64,000 bases of DNA from Prunus persica (taxonomy: Eukaryota; Streptophyta; Magnoliopsida; Rosales; Rosaceae). A model generated the notes under the pieces. That model saw only the letters and a list, made by a program, of their open reading frames with translations. It was not told the DNA's origin and did not search any database. Location of the stretch: assembly GCF_000346465.2 (NCBI RefSeq), contig NC_034011.1:26099941-26163940 (forward strand), in the 5' to 3' direction. Made by a program: the position numbers and the translations under genes. Below, piece after piece: positions 23,601 to 34,150 of the stretch (positions are counted from its first letter, which is position 1; the number at the start of each line of letters is the position of its first letter).

Positions 23601-25038
23601 TCCCTCTTTTCTATCCTTCCTCAAAATTGAAATCTTAAGAGCTTAATAAACACAACCCAATTGTTCATTTTTTTTAGTATACTTAAAAAGGAGAAGTTCA
23701 AGAAAGTCTCTTGATTTTGAAAACAAATAAATCCAATTCAAGAGATCCACCCCACAATGGACTTTGCAGGGGTGTTTGGGAACGCCGAGAGGTTACAGAA
23801 AACTTATGTTCGAAGAAGATTTAAGAATAAAAAGGTTTAGAAACAGAATTTCTCCTTCCCAAACACCCCTGCAATGCCCATATCACAGATTCCCATTTGG
23901 AATTGGAGGCTTCTAGTATGGTTTCTATGTTTTCTGCTCCTACAAGTTTTTTAGTGGAAAAAAAAAAGGGATTTAGTAACCAATTGCAGCGTTGCCCATA
24001 AAGGAAGAGGTACATAATTGCAGTGGAAATAGAGACACAAATTTGGGTTCTGTTGACTTGTTTGATTTGAATTAGATTTTGTTGGAGTTTGATGGTACTT
24101 ATGCTTATATGGACTCTGTGGATACAAGCAAAGGTTTTTTGGAAACAGAATTGGCAGTAAAACATGTTGCAAGGAATGATAATGGAGTTTTGACAATTCG
24201 TGAGGAACAACAGCTCTTGTACGGGAACAGTGTAACTTGTCCAACTCCTCAGTCATCTCCCAGTGCAAGTGCAACAAATAGGGGTTCCTTTGACATGATG
24301 CGCACTTGTTTCTCTCCAGTTGTGCAATCTCATATTGATGCGCCAAGGGAGCCAATTGGAGATATGTTGCCTAGTCTAAAGCTGCCGCTTGGTCCTGTCA
24401 TCCCAGCTTCCATGTCACAATGCAAGTCCAGTAAGGATTCTCTCGAAGCCGATTTATTTTATTTCATTTAAGCAGAATTTAATGTTGATTTTTTTTTATT
24501 GTTCTTGACTGTGTGGTGGATCTCTTGAATTGGATTTATTTGTTTTCAAAATCAAGAGACTTTCTTGAACTTCTCCCTTTAAGTATACTAAAAAAAATGA
24601 ACAATGGGGTTGTGTTTATTAAGCTCTTAAGATTTCAATTTTGAGGAAGGATAGAAAAGAGGGAGAAAAAACAAAGGAGAGGATCCTCTTCGTTCATCTA
24701 ATACTGCGTCTGGATTGAAAAATAGTTACCTGCTCATTGGTTTCTGGCTAAAAAAAAGTGTGTTAAGTTTTTTGCTGGAAAACGAAGTGTTGAAGTTAAG
24801 ATACTCCTTTGTAGTAACTAGCAATACATGATCTTGCCTACATATGATTGTGATTGATATTTCATCAAAGAGAACAATTATACTATAACGCATAATTATA
24901 AGATAAAATATAATTCTATCATACAGAGATCATGAGATTACAGAAAAAAACAGAGTAAGCTATTTGAGTAGTGATCAAGTTTCTAGAATACCCTACCGTG
25001 ACAGATATAGCTTCTGGAGTATCAGCTTCTGTTGCCAT
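8634..25038 (-). CDS. Giant acidic repeat protein, ~3,970 aa, 17 phase-0 exons; function unknown
   Basis: Exons, 5' to 3': 25038-24997, 24747-24730, 22609-20942, 20760-20251, 20134-19979, 19879-15266, 15142-14855, 14771-14289, 13556-13443, 13352-13197, 13106-12537, 12427-12128, 12038-9783, 9640-9479, 9391-9260, 9169-9020, 8930-8634. Every exon is a multiple of three and every intron is phase 0. The start (MATEADTPEAISVT) is inferred because it joins in frame and nothing upstream is needed. The protein is Glu/Lys/Asp/Thr-rich and looks disordered, with no signal peptide, membrane segment or known domain seen. Exon 6 (1,538 codons) is mostly 67-residue repeats; exon 13 (752 codons) has ~130-residue repeats. 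The C terminus switches to a basic tail (GIKHSISKVKKAITGKSSHSK is its core). Databases tend to label such proteins titin- or futsch-like; that is compositional only. Exons 1-2 are the least certain. Confidence 0.82.
9783..12038 (-). repeat. Degenerate ~120-130-aa repeats in exon 13 of the acidic-protein gene
   Basis: Four to five diverged units share a SVEE...KEEPRELKVSEL start, an EKLDADETEEEIKE segment, SDSQSTDVVSKDEIIADQTL, then EGISKEQLQIPSS.LLPEE and a His/Glu segment (EHGTTTQDKSIEEEH). They are unrelated in sequence to the 67-residue repeats of exon 6, so the same protein has undergone two independent internal expansions. Confidence 0.75.
13823..14157. mobile_element. MITE in intron 8 of the acidic-protein gene
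   Basis: A ~335-bp insertion lies in the 732-bp intron between exons 8 and 9. The left end (TGTTCGAAAAATCGCTAGGC) matches the reverse complement of the right end (TGTTCAAAAAATCGGCTAGG). The interior is AT-rich with a GC-rich shoulder (GGCCTAGGCG) and has no coding capacity. Family and target duplication could not be assigned. Confidence 0.65.
15450..19640 (-). repeat. Coding tandem repeat, ~21 copies of a ~201-bp (67-aa) unit
   Basis: Inside exon 6 of the acidic-protein gene. Each unit reads approximately KEAEAENKEQ-K-TDIAPEEKGL then ATILTDETALDIEDIDVQAEE then NFNSKENLEEQIPTAADEGETCL. I count about 21 units; most are 67 residues. One unit carries an insertion of about 9-10 residues (VHEQVKNDIAPEEK), apparently a junction of two unit types. 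Neighbouring units alternate between subtypes (ending ETFW/ETFS; or VETCL, DKTCF, ETGL), so higher-order units exist. The related exon 11 (13106-12537) has a single unit, suggesting the array grew after the exon block was duplicated. Confidence 0.9.
23386..23530. repeat. Direct repeat of ~50 bp, two copies
   Basis: The segment from AAGCATAAC through TTACGTTGAATTGTTCTTGT to ATGTTGCAA occurs at 23386-23435 and again at 23481-23530 with three substitutions. It lies in intron 2 of the acidic-protein gene, just outside the inverted-repeat element. Confidence 0.7.
23763..23874. repeat. Nested 112-bp MITE-like hairpin with perfect 19-bp inverted repeats
   Basis: TTGCAGGGGTGTTTGGGAA at 23763-23781 is exactly reverse-complemented at 23856-23874. 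A GGGGTGTTTGG terminus bordered by TGCA resembles the ends of small plant MITEs. It lies inside the loop of the larger inverted-repeat element. Confidence 0.6.
24079..24471 (+). pseudogene. Unidentified coding-like fragment inside the inverted-repeat element
   Basis: A stop-free frame of about 130 codons (LEFDGTYAYMDSV..., then a Ser/Pro-rich stretch TPQSSPSASATNRG). It opens with TTG, has no nearby ATG start, and sits 28 bp after an in-frame TAG, so it looks like an internal piece of a gene. I do not recognise the family. Its position between the two repeat arms suggests transduplication of a host gene fragment. Confidence 0.35.
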
Positions 25039-27531
25039 TAATCTGCAGATAGTGGATTCTGAGGCGCATGAAGGAACTTTGTTTTGATCCAAACTCCAAA
25101 AGCTACCTCAAACTTTGGAGCTTTTAAGTTGAATTGAATCCACGGATGCAGCTAGCAAGCTTTTTATGTCTGCCTTTGTTGCTGATGCTGCTGACTGTCT
25201 TTGCAGCTTTTGAGTTCAGTGTTTTTGATCTGACTGTATTAATCTGTTGATAGTTATAATAGCAAAAGCAGCAGCCACAGGAAGTGACAAAATTGTCACT
25301 TTTTATATGCTAATATGCAATGTATGGATGAGTTGGCCACTAATGCAATGGTCCTACAGATTGATTGATTGATAGCTCACATGACCTGCTAGACTCATGC
25401 AGCTTTACACAAACTGCACATTCAATTAGATCCAATTATTCTTAGGCAAAAATTGCAGCAGCCAGGCTTTTTGTCATATAATTAACTTGTCCTATGAAAA
25501 TGTGGGGTTACAGCTCCTTAATTTGCTGAATATAATGTGTTCCTCTTGCGGATAATATTTTTGCCGGATGAGTTTTGCAGTGCTGATCATTGTGATGGTT
25601 AAAATGTAGACATCAAGTTTAGCTTTCAACTTTATTGGAGTTGGGTTTGGTCACGGATCAAGTGATATCGTCCAAATTACTTAACTTAATTTATAATTAA
25701 AGAAGATTTGAACTTGAGTGAAAGGGGACGGACTCACTATCCTGATTCATTGACCTAATCCACACGCATATACCGGATAATTTAGAAGACTGCGTATGGT
25801 GTAATTAAATTAAATTAGTGTGAGAAATGCTTCTAGTTGGCTACTTTTATAATGAGTCCAAAGACTATATTCTCTCCAAGATAAGGCAACGATCATGATT
25901 TTGATATTTTTAGACAGTCAGTCTGAAATTTAATTATGAGGAAAATAATTTTAAAAATATGACGGTCCATGTTGGCATGCATGGGAGGGTCCCGCTGCTA
26001 GGTGTCCCAGGAAACCATCTCATTGAATCTCAACATCCAATGGGAATAATAGCTATAATCATGCTGATGTGGATTTTTTAGTCTTGGCATGGCCAAGTTG
26101 GCGCACCATCCAGCTAAATGATTTGTGCTGATGACCATCTAAGCCGTCCAAGAGGATTAGAATAATTGTGTGTGGAAATAAAATTGCTCGAAATTCAGAT
26201 TTTATACCTAACTTCTTGTGTGTATCTGTGCACTTTGTTCATTTCTAGTAAGATTTACTCTCACCCAACTCTAGCTTTACGAAAAATAATAGCATAAAAT
26301 TACAAGACAACCATCTCCATCAAAAACCGACCAAATAAAAAGCACTGCTGATGTTGCTCGCCGCCCCTAGTTGGATAAGCAAAAGCTGATTGCAACTTGG
26401 CTCTACTTTTTCAACGAAACAATCGTATATTACTTGAAAAAATATCACTTGTTTTACAATTTGATCACTTCATGTAGAGCAATTCGTTTAATTGGGATGA
26501 CAGTTGAATATGCGCGCAGCACGCATTATATATGCATTTGCTTTAAAATGCTTTGAAATAATAAAATAAATTATTAAATAATTCATAATTTATCTGTCTT
26601 TGTGTTTTGGGGTGCATGTTGTTGTCCCGAATAGCATAATAAGCATAAACTTATAAAAATAATGTTATTAACAGTCGCTTATTCACGCATAAATACTGTG
26701 AATAGGTTTAGCTATTCACTTTCATCAACGGCAGATAGTAACGCGGATACAATCCCAGAAGCTATAATCACCTCCCGAGTGTGGTTTAACTTGGTGAGAA
26801 ATTATAACTCGAGTGTTTCAATTCAAGTACGGTGGTCAAACCATGGGTATTGTCGCCATCTAGGATATATGTCCAAGTCCAACCCGACTAAAAAAGAATT
26901 AATGTCACGTCACAATTCACCAAGGTCCTATAGAGTCCCACCCCTTAAAGTTGATCAACATAATGCATTATTATTCCAATTTATATGATCCAAGAGCTGA
27001 CGTTGGATCAGCACCGTCCAAGAAGAACATAGACGGTACTTGTTTCAGGATGGGCCCACCGACACTGCACAACGCACGTGAATTAACTACTACCAAAGGA
27101 TCCCAGGACGGACTTGTAGTTGAGAGACTGAGAAGAGGCTTATGTGGCACCTAGTCAGCTTTGATTTCGACTCTCCCATTGGATGGCTGAGATGGCTGGC
27201 CGCCCACTGGACCCCACATCTACCTCAAGTAAAATCTTGCCTCAGATTTCCACACTCTGCGTTTCATGTGAATGTGGTATGGCTTTGGCAGATCAGCATT
27301 CGATTTCTTTGCTAATTTCATAAAGGAAACAAGAATTTGTGCCATTCTAAATTCTTATTGACGTCTCAAACAAGTTACTGTTGTAACAATGTTTGGGATT
27401 TTCGTTAGCAGCAAATTTCCTGATTTTCTTCCTATGCTTCTTCTCTCGATTGGGGAGTCGTGTGGAGGATTTTTTAAGGAAATGGATCTTGTGCATATTA
27501 CGTCATCCTTTAACAGACATTTAGACGAGTG

Positions 27532-27710
27532 ATTATAAAATATTATGGTAGTACGATAATGTGATACATCTTGTATAATGTGTTATAATATAAGTGGATA
27601 TTTATTGGTACTATTCTCTAAAGGAGAAAAAATAAATCATGTTGTCTACTCATATTATAACACGTGTACAAGATATATCACGTGATCATACTACCATAGT
27701 ATTCTATAAT
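27532..27710. mobile_element. Small foldback MITE, ~180 bp
   Basis: Left arm 27532-27598 and right arm 27644-27710 are inverted copies about 66 bp long with scattered substitutions; shared pieces include ATGGTAGTA and TGTGTTATAAT/CGTGTTATAAT. No coding capacity. Confidence 0.7.
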
Positions 27711-27774
27711 TTCTCCATTTAGATAGCTAATAAGACAGAAATTGAAAGTTGCAATAAAATCGTAACTTTTTTTA

Positions 27775-27905
27775 TTTTTTTGGTGGACCTTTCCTATTGA
27801 AAAGGACGATAGCATATTAAACTCACACACACAAGACGGATGTTAGGATTCGAACCAAGGACCTTACCTGAGGGAGTAAATATTTCAAACCAATACACTA
27901 ATGGG
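27775..27905 (-). mobile_element. SINE-like retroposon, minus orientation
   Basis: Read on the minus strand, an A-box-like TAGTGTATTGGTT (27888-27900) precedes a perfect Pol III B box GGTTCGAATCC (27846-27856), followed by a body (GAGTTTAATATGCTATCGTC) also recognisable in the copy near 48.1 kb. It ends close to a T-rich plus-strand run. Confidence 0.55.
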
Positions 27906-28380
27906 TCATTTGCATAAAATCATAACTTTAAGTATAACATTGAGGTGTTTTAAAGATGAGGTTGGAGAGTAAAATGTAAATAATCTTTTTTTTCAAATAC
28001 AAATTTAATTATACATTATGTTTGTTTGTTGGTATCTCAGCCCAATGGGGATTTATTCCATTCCTAGGTTGGAGAACGTAACATTTAATTAACCCTTAAA
28101 AAAAAAAAAATAGTTCTACAATTTTTTTTGGGTACATTATATTTGTTGGTTCCTAGTAGAAGGGTCTATTCTTGGCCTTGCCTTATTGAACACAACAACA
28201 ATGCCCCAGGCCCAAGGCCCAAGGCCCAAGGCCCAGGCTGGGCAGAACCCGACAATAGTACGGTGATTTAACCTTAAACGACAACGTTCTGTATGCCGGT
28301 GATTGTGCCCTGACTGGCAACATCAGTCCCCAGAAAATAATAATTCGAAACAAGGGCACAATCGTAAAAGCACAAGTGAA

Positions 28381-28570
28381 CCAAAGGCGGGAAAAAGAGC
28401 CGTTGCTAACCAAACCTCAAGTTTTGGCGCCAAATTCCATTTCACACGGTTTGGGCTGCCCGCAATATTTCGGGCAGCTCTCTTGCTCAATCCCCACACT
28501 GATTAGGCTTGTTTTAACTTTTGCCAAATTGGCTGTGGACACCGCCAATATATATTTATATATACCTCTT
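28381..28570 (+). promoter_or_regulatory. SMR promoter with two E2F-type sites
   Basis: GGCGGGAAAA (28386-28395) and a perfect E2F palindrome TTTGGCGCCAAA (28423-28434) lie within 50 bp of each other. A GCTGCCCG...CGGGCAGC hairpin follows at 28455-28478, then a TATA-like run (ATATATTTATATATA) at about 28549-28563. E2F sites are typical of S-phase genes, so cell-cycle control of the downstream CDK inhibitor is plausible (inference). This implies a long pyrimidine-rich 5' leader of about 420 nt. Confidence 0.6.
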
Positions 28571-29008
28571 ATTCCTCCACGCAAAGCTCTTTCTTATTTA
28601 TTTTCTCTCAGAAAACTTTTCTTTCTCCATTAATTTCAAAGCCTGCTTTCACACTTTTTCTCAAACCGTCCTATTTCCCTCTCTTTCTCTAGCCGCCTCA
28701 AAATCTTTGGTTCACAAAGAAAAAGAAACAAAGACCCTTTCCTCTCATTCTTTCTTCCCATCTTTCTCCCTGTGATTCTCTTAGCTTGTTTTCTTGGTTT
28801 GTTCTGATTCTTAGATCAAAACCCCATCTTTTCTTTTTATTTTTCTTGCCTCACTTTGTTGTTTCATTCCGATTCGTCGCCGTTGTTCTAGTTTTGTTCT
28901 GATTCTTAGAGCAAGATCCCACCTTTTGGTTTGGACTTTGGTCTGTGCTTGTTCTGTTTTGGCTGATTTTGGTGAAAGAGCAAATTTTTCTTTTCGTCAA
29001 ATTAAAAG

Positions 29009-29335
29009 ATGGGTTTTTCAAAGAAGTCCCAAGTGGATGGAGGCCTAGAATCCGAAGGCAAGAAGTGGGTAATCGCCGGAATCTCAGTACGAACCTCGTT
29101 AAAGCCGATAAACACGAAACTGAGAGCTAAAGAAAGCGAAGCTGGAGAAGAAGAAGAGGCATCTTCAACTACCCCAACAGCCAAAGAAGCCAGAATACCT
29201 GAGATTTTTTCATGCCCGCCAGCCCCAAGAAAAAGCCGGCCTCCTTCAAGATGTAACTTCAATGGTGTGAGGGAGTTCTTTACCCCACCCGATTTGGACT
29301 CAGTGTTCAAACTCCATGTTGAGAAGGCAAATTGA
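29009..29335 (+). CDS. SMR6: SIAMESE-related cyclin-dependent kinase inhibitor (SMR6-like)
   Basis: A single-exon 108-aa protein, the small size expected of the family. It shows the two hallmark C-terminal motifs: [11 protein letters not shown] (about residues 71-81) and the CDK/cyclin-interaction motif [13 protein letters not shown] (about 87-99). The N terminus [12 protein letters not shown] followed by GKKWVIAGI fits the SMR6-type subgroup; subgroup assignment is less certain than family. Members bind CDK-cyclin complexes in the nucleus and promote mitotic arrest or the switch to endoreduplication. The ATG used is the first in the leader that opens the conserved N terminus. Intronless structure is normal here. 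Confidence 0.87.
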   Translation: MGFSKKSQVDGGLESEGKKWVIAGISVRTSLKPINTKLRAKESEAGEEEEASSTTPTAKEARIPEIFSCPPAPRKSRPPSRCNFNGVREFFTPPDLDSVFKLHVEKAN

Positions 29336-31297
29336 GTTGACAGTAGGCTACCAAGACCAAAGAATTAGAGCAGAGATTAGGAGTTTTTGTTGTGTTTTTA
29401 TCTATTAATTTTACCCTTTTAGTGTAACTCTCTGTCTTCCCTGTAATGGGTAGCTGATGTTGTACAAAGATATAATATTTTTATGTAATGGGTATTTTAG
29501 CTTAGTTTAGGTCTGGCTCTTTTCGTTTTTAGTGAAGAAGATGATGTTTGACAAGTTTTTTTAAAATTTGTTTTAGCTTTAGTGGATATTTTTTGCTGTT
29601 TGAGCTGAGATCATTTTTGCATGTCTTGGAACTTGGAATGGAATTGCATTAGTAACAGTGCTTGTTTTTTTCTTGGTTGTTCCTATGTCTCTGTTCATGA
29701 TCAGGTGTTATTGAGGCAAGGCAAGCATGGCACATACAGAAATAGCTCTGTTCTTTCTTTCTTTCTGTATAAAGACAAATTATTTATGTAATGAATCTTC
29801 CAGTTAAGGTCAAGGTTTTCCTTAACCAAAGAAGATTTTTTTTAACATATCTTGTTTTCGGTAACCATTAGAGTGTGCATATCTTTGCAAGTTGAGAACT
29901 TGATATTATTAACGTGCTTGTAGGAAAGGAAAAATAATTACTTCATAATCTAACACTTACACTCATTACTAGAGATTATCATAAAAGGAGAGATACTGCT
30001 GAGGTTTGTATTATCCACTTTCTTCAAATAAATTGATGCGCTGTAATTGTGAGGTTAATAATATTCCTTCACTGTTTTGATGTCACCGTACTTTATGTGA
30101 TTGTTGAACATGGTCGGCAGCCTGGCACAAGTAGAGTGGTGACCTCTCTCACTGGTTTACATGGATGCGGAATTTTGTAAAGCTGCTGAAACAAGTGGCG
30201 GTGACAGAGTGCCTTCACTTATCTCTCTCTCTCTCTTCTGAGCCCCTCCTTCTCTCCTCAGAAAGAGAAACAGATGAATGATTGCCATTTCAGCAGAGAT
30301 ATTTAGACTGAGAGCTAGCCTCTGCATCTGCCCCTGCCTCCAATATCTTCCTCCTCCTCACTTGATCATCAAACTCATCAACTCTTGTCCATTGCACACG
30401 AACACACGTGTACTGTATGCATAGGTTCTAGCCAGCTGAGTTAGCTAAAAACCCAGAGAAAAAGTTAGGCCAAGACATGTAAAAGTAAATCTTTTTCATG
30501 CCTGAGATGAGAAGATGCTGCACGGATGCTTCACAATTGACTGACTGTGACAATTTGACGACAATTTGACAAACACCTTAGAGTCATATTTAGCTCTCAT
30601 CTCTCACCTCTCATCAAGTACCTTTTTAATTCCATGCTCTGTCTAGCCCTCTTTAATCTTTCTACATGCCCCACTCGCATGTCCCCACCTCACCCTGGAA
30701 CTCTTTGGCAAAGCCAAGCCAAGTTCCTTGTAATGCTTCTTTCATTGTTCAAAGACAAAGCATACTACAATATAAGAAGTTGATAGATTAGAATCCTATG
30801 TGGGGTTGGGGGGCTTGTTTGGTACACCTTCAAGTTAAACGTTTTTAGCACTTGATGACAAAAACAACTTGTCAATGTGGTGCCTCTGTTATTGCCAATT
30901 TGATGTACTGTTTGTGGATAAGATTTAGGCATGTTTATCATGCACCAAACAAACACCAAACTTCTTTCTTCTTCTTTCTTTTTTAATGGAGTGGAGAGGA
31001 TATGTTTTGCATGATCAAGGGATTTGTTTGTTTATCTAATCTAGGGTTCTCATTCATAATGCATATTAAACAAAGGGATTCTAGGGATTAGGATCCTTTA
31101 CTAGGGTTTTTTTTTTTGGCTTTAAAGAAAGAAAGTGTACAGCAAAGTGATGATAGTAAATTTGGATTGGATAAGCAACAGTGACATCCACCCTGTTTGT
31201 GGTTTGGTTAGACTCGGATTGGATGCCACATGCAGTAGATTATCTTTAGTGTTTTCTAATGAGAGAATTCAGAGTGTTAATTTTGACTTTCCTCTTG

Positions 31298-31301
<4 letters not shown>

Positions 31302-31340
<39 letters not shown>
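31302..31340. repeat. (CT)n microsatellite
   Basis: About 19 uninterrupted CT dinucleotides in intergenic DNA; likely length-polymorphic. Confidence 0.95.
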
Positions 31341-31342
<2 letters not shown>

Positions 31343-32051
31343 TTGGCTCTATTTTCTATTGGATTTTATAAAGATTACAACACTTGATTGCATATTCTAC
31401 AGAATATTTCCATATGGGGTTTTGGGGTAGTTGAAGTTTGTAATACCTGTCAAAATTTCACCACCATTTTAAATGGAAGAAGAAGTGAGAACATAACATA
31501 TTGTATAAGCTGAAATCAATAAAATTCTAATCCACCATTAAGCCTTGATTAGCATCTGATTAGCATGTTATAAATCTAATTCACTTCATCAATATCTAAG
31601 TTGCTTGTCGTAACCGACACTGGTCACAATCTCACAGAAAAACAGTCCTTGTCGTCGTTTCCTCTGGTAGCATAGCTGATAGCACCAAAGCAAAAACAAT
31701 CCTTTTCAAACGGCAATTGGCAAATCTGAGATGAAAAATGTTCACAAATTGGATCATGTTTGTTTTTAACCAAAGCAAACAAGGGTGCCTAAGCCTTTAT
31801 GAAATGGACTTGTACTTGTCCTCATGGAAAAAGCTCTAAGCATGTCCTTAACGGCTAGCAAATTCCTTTGATTTGCTGTCTCTGTGTGAGTATCAAAATA
31901 CAGTCGTCTCGTCTCTTTTGAACAAGACAATAAGAGAGTTGCATATTTCAATTGAACTGATTAAAGTGAATTGACCCTTTTCAATTGAACTCATTAAGGA
32001 TCTGATCTGATGCATCATTCAAATCCTACTTTCAATAAGTTGGGAGCATTG

Positions 32052-32237
32052 TTCTTCACCACTTTAATCTAAGGTGTATCCTCACTATTCTTCTCAACAT
32101 TTGACACGTGTCTATTGACATAACTATGATTTCATAAATACAAAGTAAATAGTTAATTATGGTTATGCCAATAGACACGTGTCAAGTGTTAAAAAAGATA
32201 GTGATAGTACATCTTGGATTAAAGTGGTGAGCAAAAA
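32052..32237. mobile_element. MITE / foldback element, ~185 bp
   Basis: Arms at about 32056-32133 and 32156-32232 are inverted copies sharing CACCACTTTAATC, GACACGTGTCTATTG and CATAAC. Each arm holds an ACACGTGT (G-box-like ACGTG core) sequence. No coding capacity. Confidence 0.72.
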
Positions 32238-33137
32238 TATTTATATTTCAAATTTTCCCACCCCAAGCTAGACCAGACTATTTCTCATTATGGTCAGATA
32301 GGTTGACCCGTGATCATTGATATAATCAATTCTTATAAGTGACCATATGCTTCTTGGTAATTAACAAGTTTGTTAATCAAATTCATTAATTGCTCTCCCT
32401 CAAAGTAGCAAGCCATGCATGTATGCCTTAATGAGAGACAAAATGAACCAAAATATACCCACACAATGCATGGTAGTTAGTTAGTGAGGCATAGCACTGA
32501 TCAGCACCATATATTATAATTTTGTAATCCCTCAGTCTAATATATGGATATAATAGTTTCAATGAACATGATATTAGTATATAAAAAATACATGCAAGAA
32601 CCATTTATATATAACAAGTTTAAATATGTTATAATGTGATGTGATTAGAGAGATAGACACATTATTATATACAACCGATTACACATTCAACCGATTAGAC
32701 ATTCTCCGACATGAGTGAGAGAGAGGAGGGGGGAGGGGAGGGGATAAATGAGCTTAGGGGTAGGGGGGGGGATAGGGTTAGAGTTGGTGTAGTATTAAAT
32801 GAGAAAGATTAGATATTTGGGTAAAGAATTGGAGTAAGAAAGGAATCCAATGGACGGATGAAGGAAAGGCGGTAGACACATACACATGGCCTCCCAAGGA
32901 ATCCTAAGACTATCAAGATTCTAATCTAAATGCTGCGAATAATAACGTTAAAACCTTTTCCTTCCCACATTTACAAATAAATAAATAAATTTAATTTTAT
33001 CGAATTTCGTTCCCCTTGACCTTCTTTGGCCCTCACAAGCTGACTTTTGTTTTTACGCGGTTTCAGCCCTTCCTTGCCCACCCCAATGTCCCAGCAGACC
33101 CAACCCACTTTTGCTGCCTGCCCGACCTGCCCGATAC

Positions 33138-33351
33138 TTTTGGCGGGAACTTTGCCCTCAAGCCACGAATTTTGGATTTATTCATTTCGCGCCAAAAGAA
33201 AATTGTTGCCCCGCGAAAAGTGAGCTGTGACGGCTAATACTTTTTCTATGTATTTCTATTCTAAGCTCCTCCTCTCTCTCGCACCATTTTTTCAGAGCAT
33301 TTTCCCCAGACGCATTGACGTGGACTGCTTTACACCGCTGATTTTGGCGCT
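33138..33351. promoter_or_regulatory. Cluster of E2F-like sites without an adjacent gene
   Basis: Four matches within ~215 bp: TTTTGGCGGGAA (33138-33149), TTTCGCGCCAAAA (33185-33197), CGCGAAAA (about 33212-33219) and TTTTGGCGC (33343-33351). The nearest supported genes are over 2 kb away (F-box/LRR to the right) and 3.8 kb away (SMR to the left). Function is unproven. Confidence 0.4.
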
Positions 33352-34034
33352 GGGCCCCACCGATTTCTATTTCTGGCCGTTCAAAAATAAGTCTGAAGTG
33401 GGCCGCCCCATGATACAACGGATAAAAAGCAACATAAGATTCTAATACTTATATCATAGACATTGTCGTGTTATTCTTTTAATTTGATAAAGATGAAATG
33501 TCTTTTTCCTATTTTATTAAATGTCATTAAGTACCTCTCTTTTTTTCTTTTTTTATTGTATTAATCACCATTTTTAATATGAATTTATACTGCGGCATGG
33601 TATCTGTTTTATTTTATTTTTTTTAAAAAAAATGTTATCAAAACCAGCCTTAAAAAAAATGGAACTAAAAAAAACCTACCTTAAAAATGATAATTGGAAA
33701 ATTTTCTTATTCGAATCCAATGCACTCGACTCGACCAACAGCATCGCATGTTAGCATTTGGGGACCTGAAGCTGTGCGTTTTGTTCTGGACTCTGGAGTT
33801 GGCAGAAGTTGAGCCCAAACAAGAGGGCCCCGTTAGGCCTTCTTTTTCTTTTGCTTTTATTTATTTATTTAATGTCCAAGAGTCCAAGGCAGGCTTAAGC
33901 CTTATGGGCTTTCGTTATAGACCTAGTAGGTGAGTGGGTGGACCAGCTCAAACTGACCACAATTTTGAGAGCACAAGAAATTTCAGAAATTTATATATTA
34001 TTCCCAAAACAAAGGTGTTATTGGCCAATTAAGG

Positions 34035-34150
34035 AGCTACAATACTTATTTATGTGAGTTAGGGTAAGGCAGTGTGCCCGCCTATTTGCACTAGAGTTCG
34101 ATTCATTTTCCCTGCATTAGAGTAGTTTAGAATAACCCTTTGTCAAAAAA
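34035..34150 (+). mobile_element. SINE-like retroposon, plus orientation
   Basis: A GAGTTAGGGTAAGGCAGTG A-box-like stretch is followed by a B-box-like GAGTTCGATTC (34094-34104) and a GTCAAAAAAG tail; layout as in the other SINE-like copies of this window. Confidence 0.45.

Larger units (their letters stand above)
23543..24722. mobile_element. Inverted-repeat element (~209-bp arms) in intron 2 of the acidic-protein gene
   Basis: Arms 23543-23751 and 24515-24722 are nearly perfect inverted copies, both beginning TTTTTCAATCCA and ending AGAGATCCACC. The ~760-bp loop holds a plus-strand open frame (24079-24471) and a nested small inverted repeat. The right arm stops only about 6 nt inside the intron from the exon 2 donor (GT at 24729-24728). 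The high arm identity implies recent origin or gene conversion. A non-autonomous TIR element carrying a captured sequence is the likeliest reading; no transposase is seen. Confidence 0.8.
25039..28380. other. Intergenic region between the divergent acidic-protein gene and SMR
   Basis: AT-rich DNA with no supported gene; short open frames here lack family resemblance. It includes the promoter of the acidic-protein gene (just right of 25038), a small foldback element (27532-27710), a SINE-like copy (27775-27905), and a short GGCCCAA minisatellite of about four units at 28202-28232. Confidence 0.5.

Noticed and set aside
26371..27154. Overlapping small plus-strand frames
   Set aside because: Short, no family resemblance, AT-rich intergenic composition.
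29002..29310. 102-codon minus-strand frame overlapping SMR
   Set aside because: Antisense shadow of SMR, which has clear family motifs on the plus strand.
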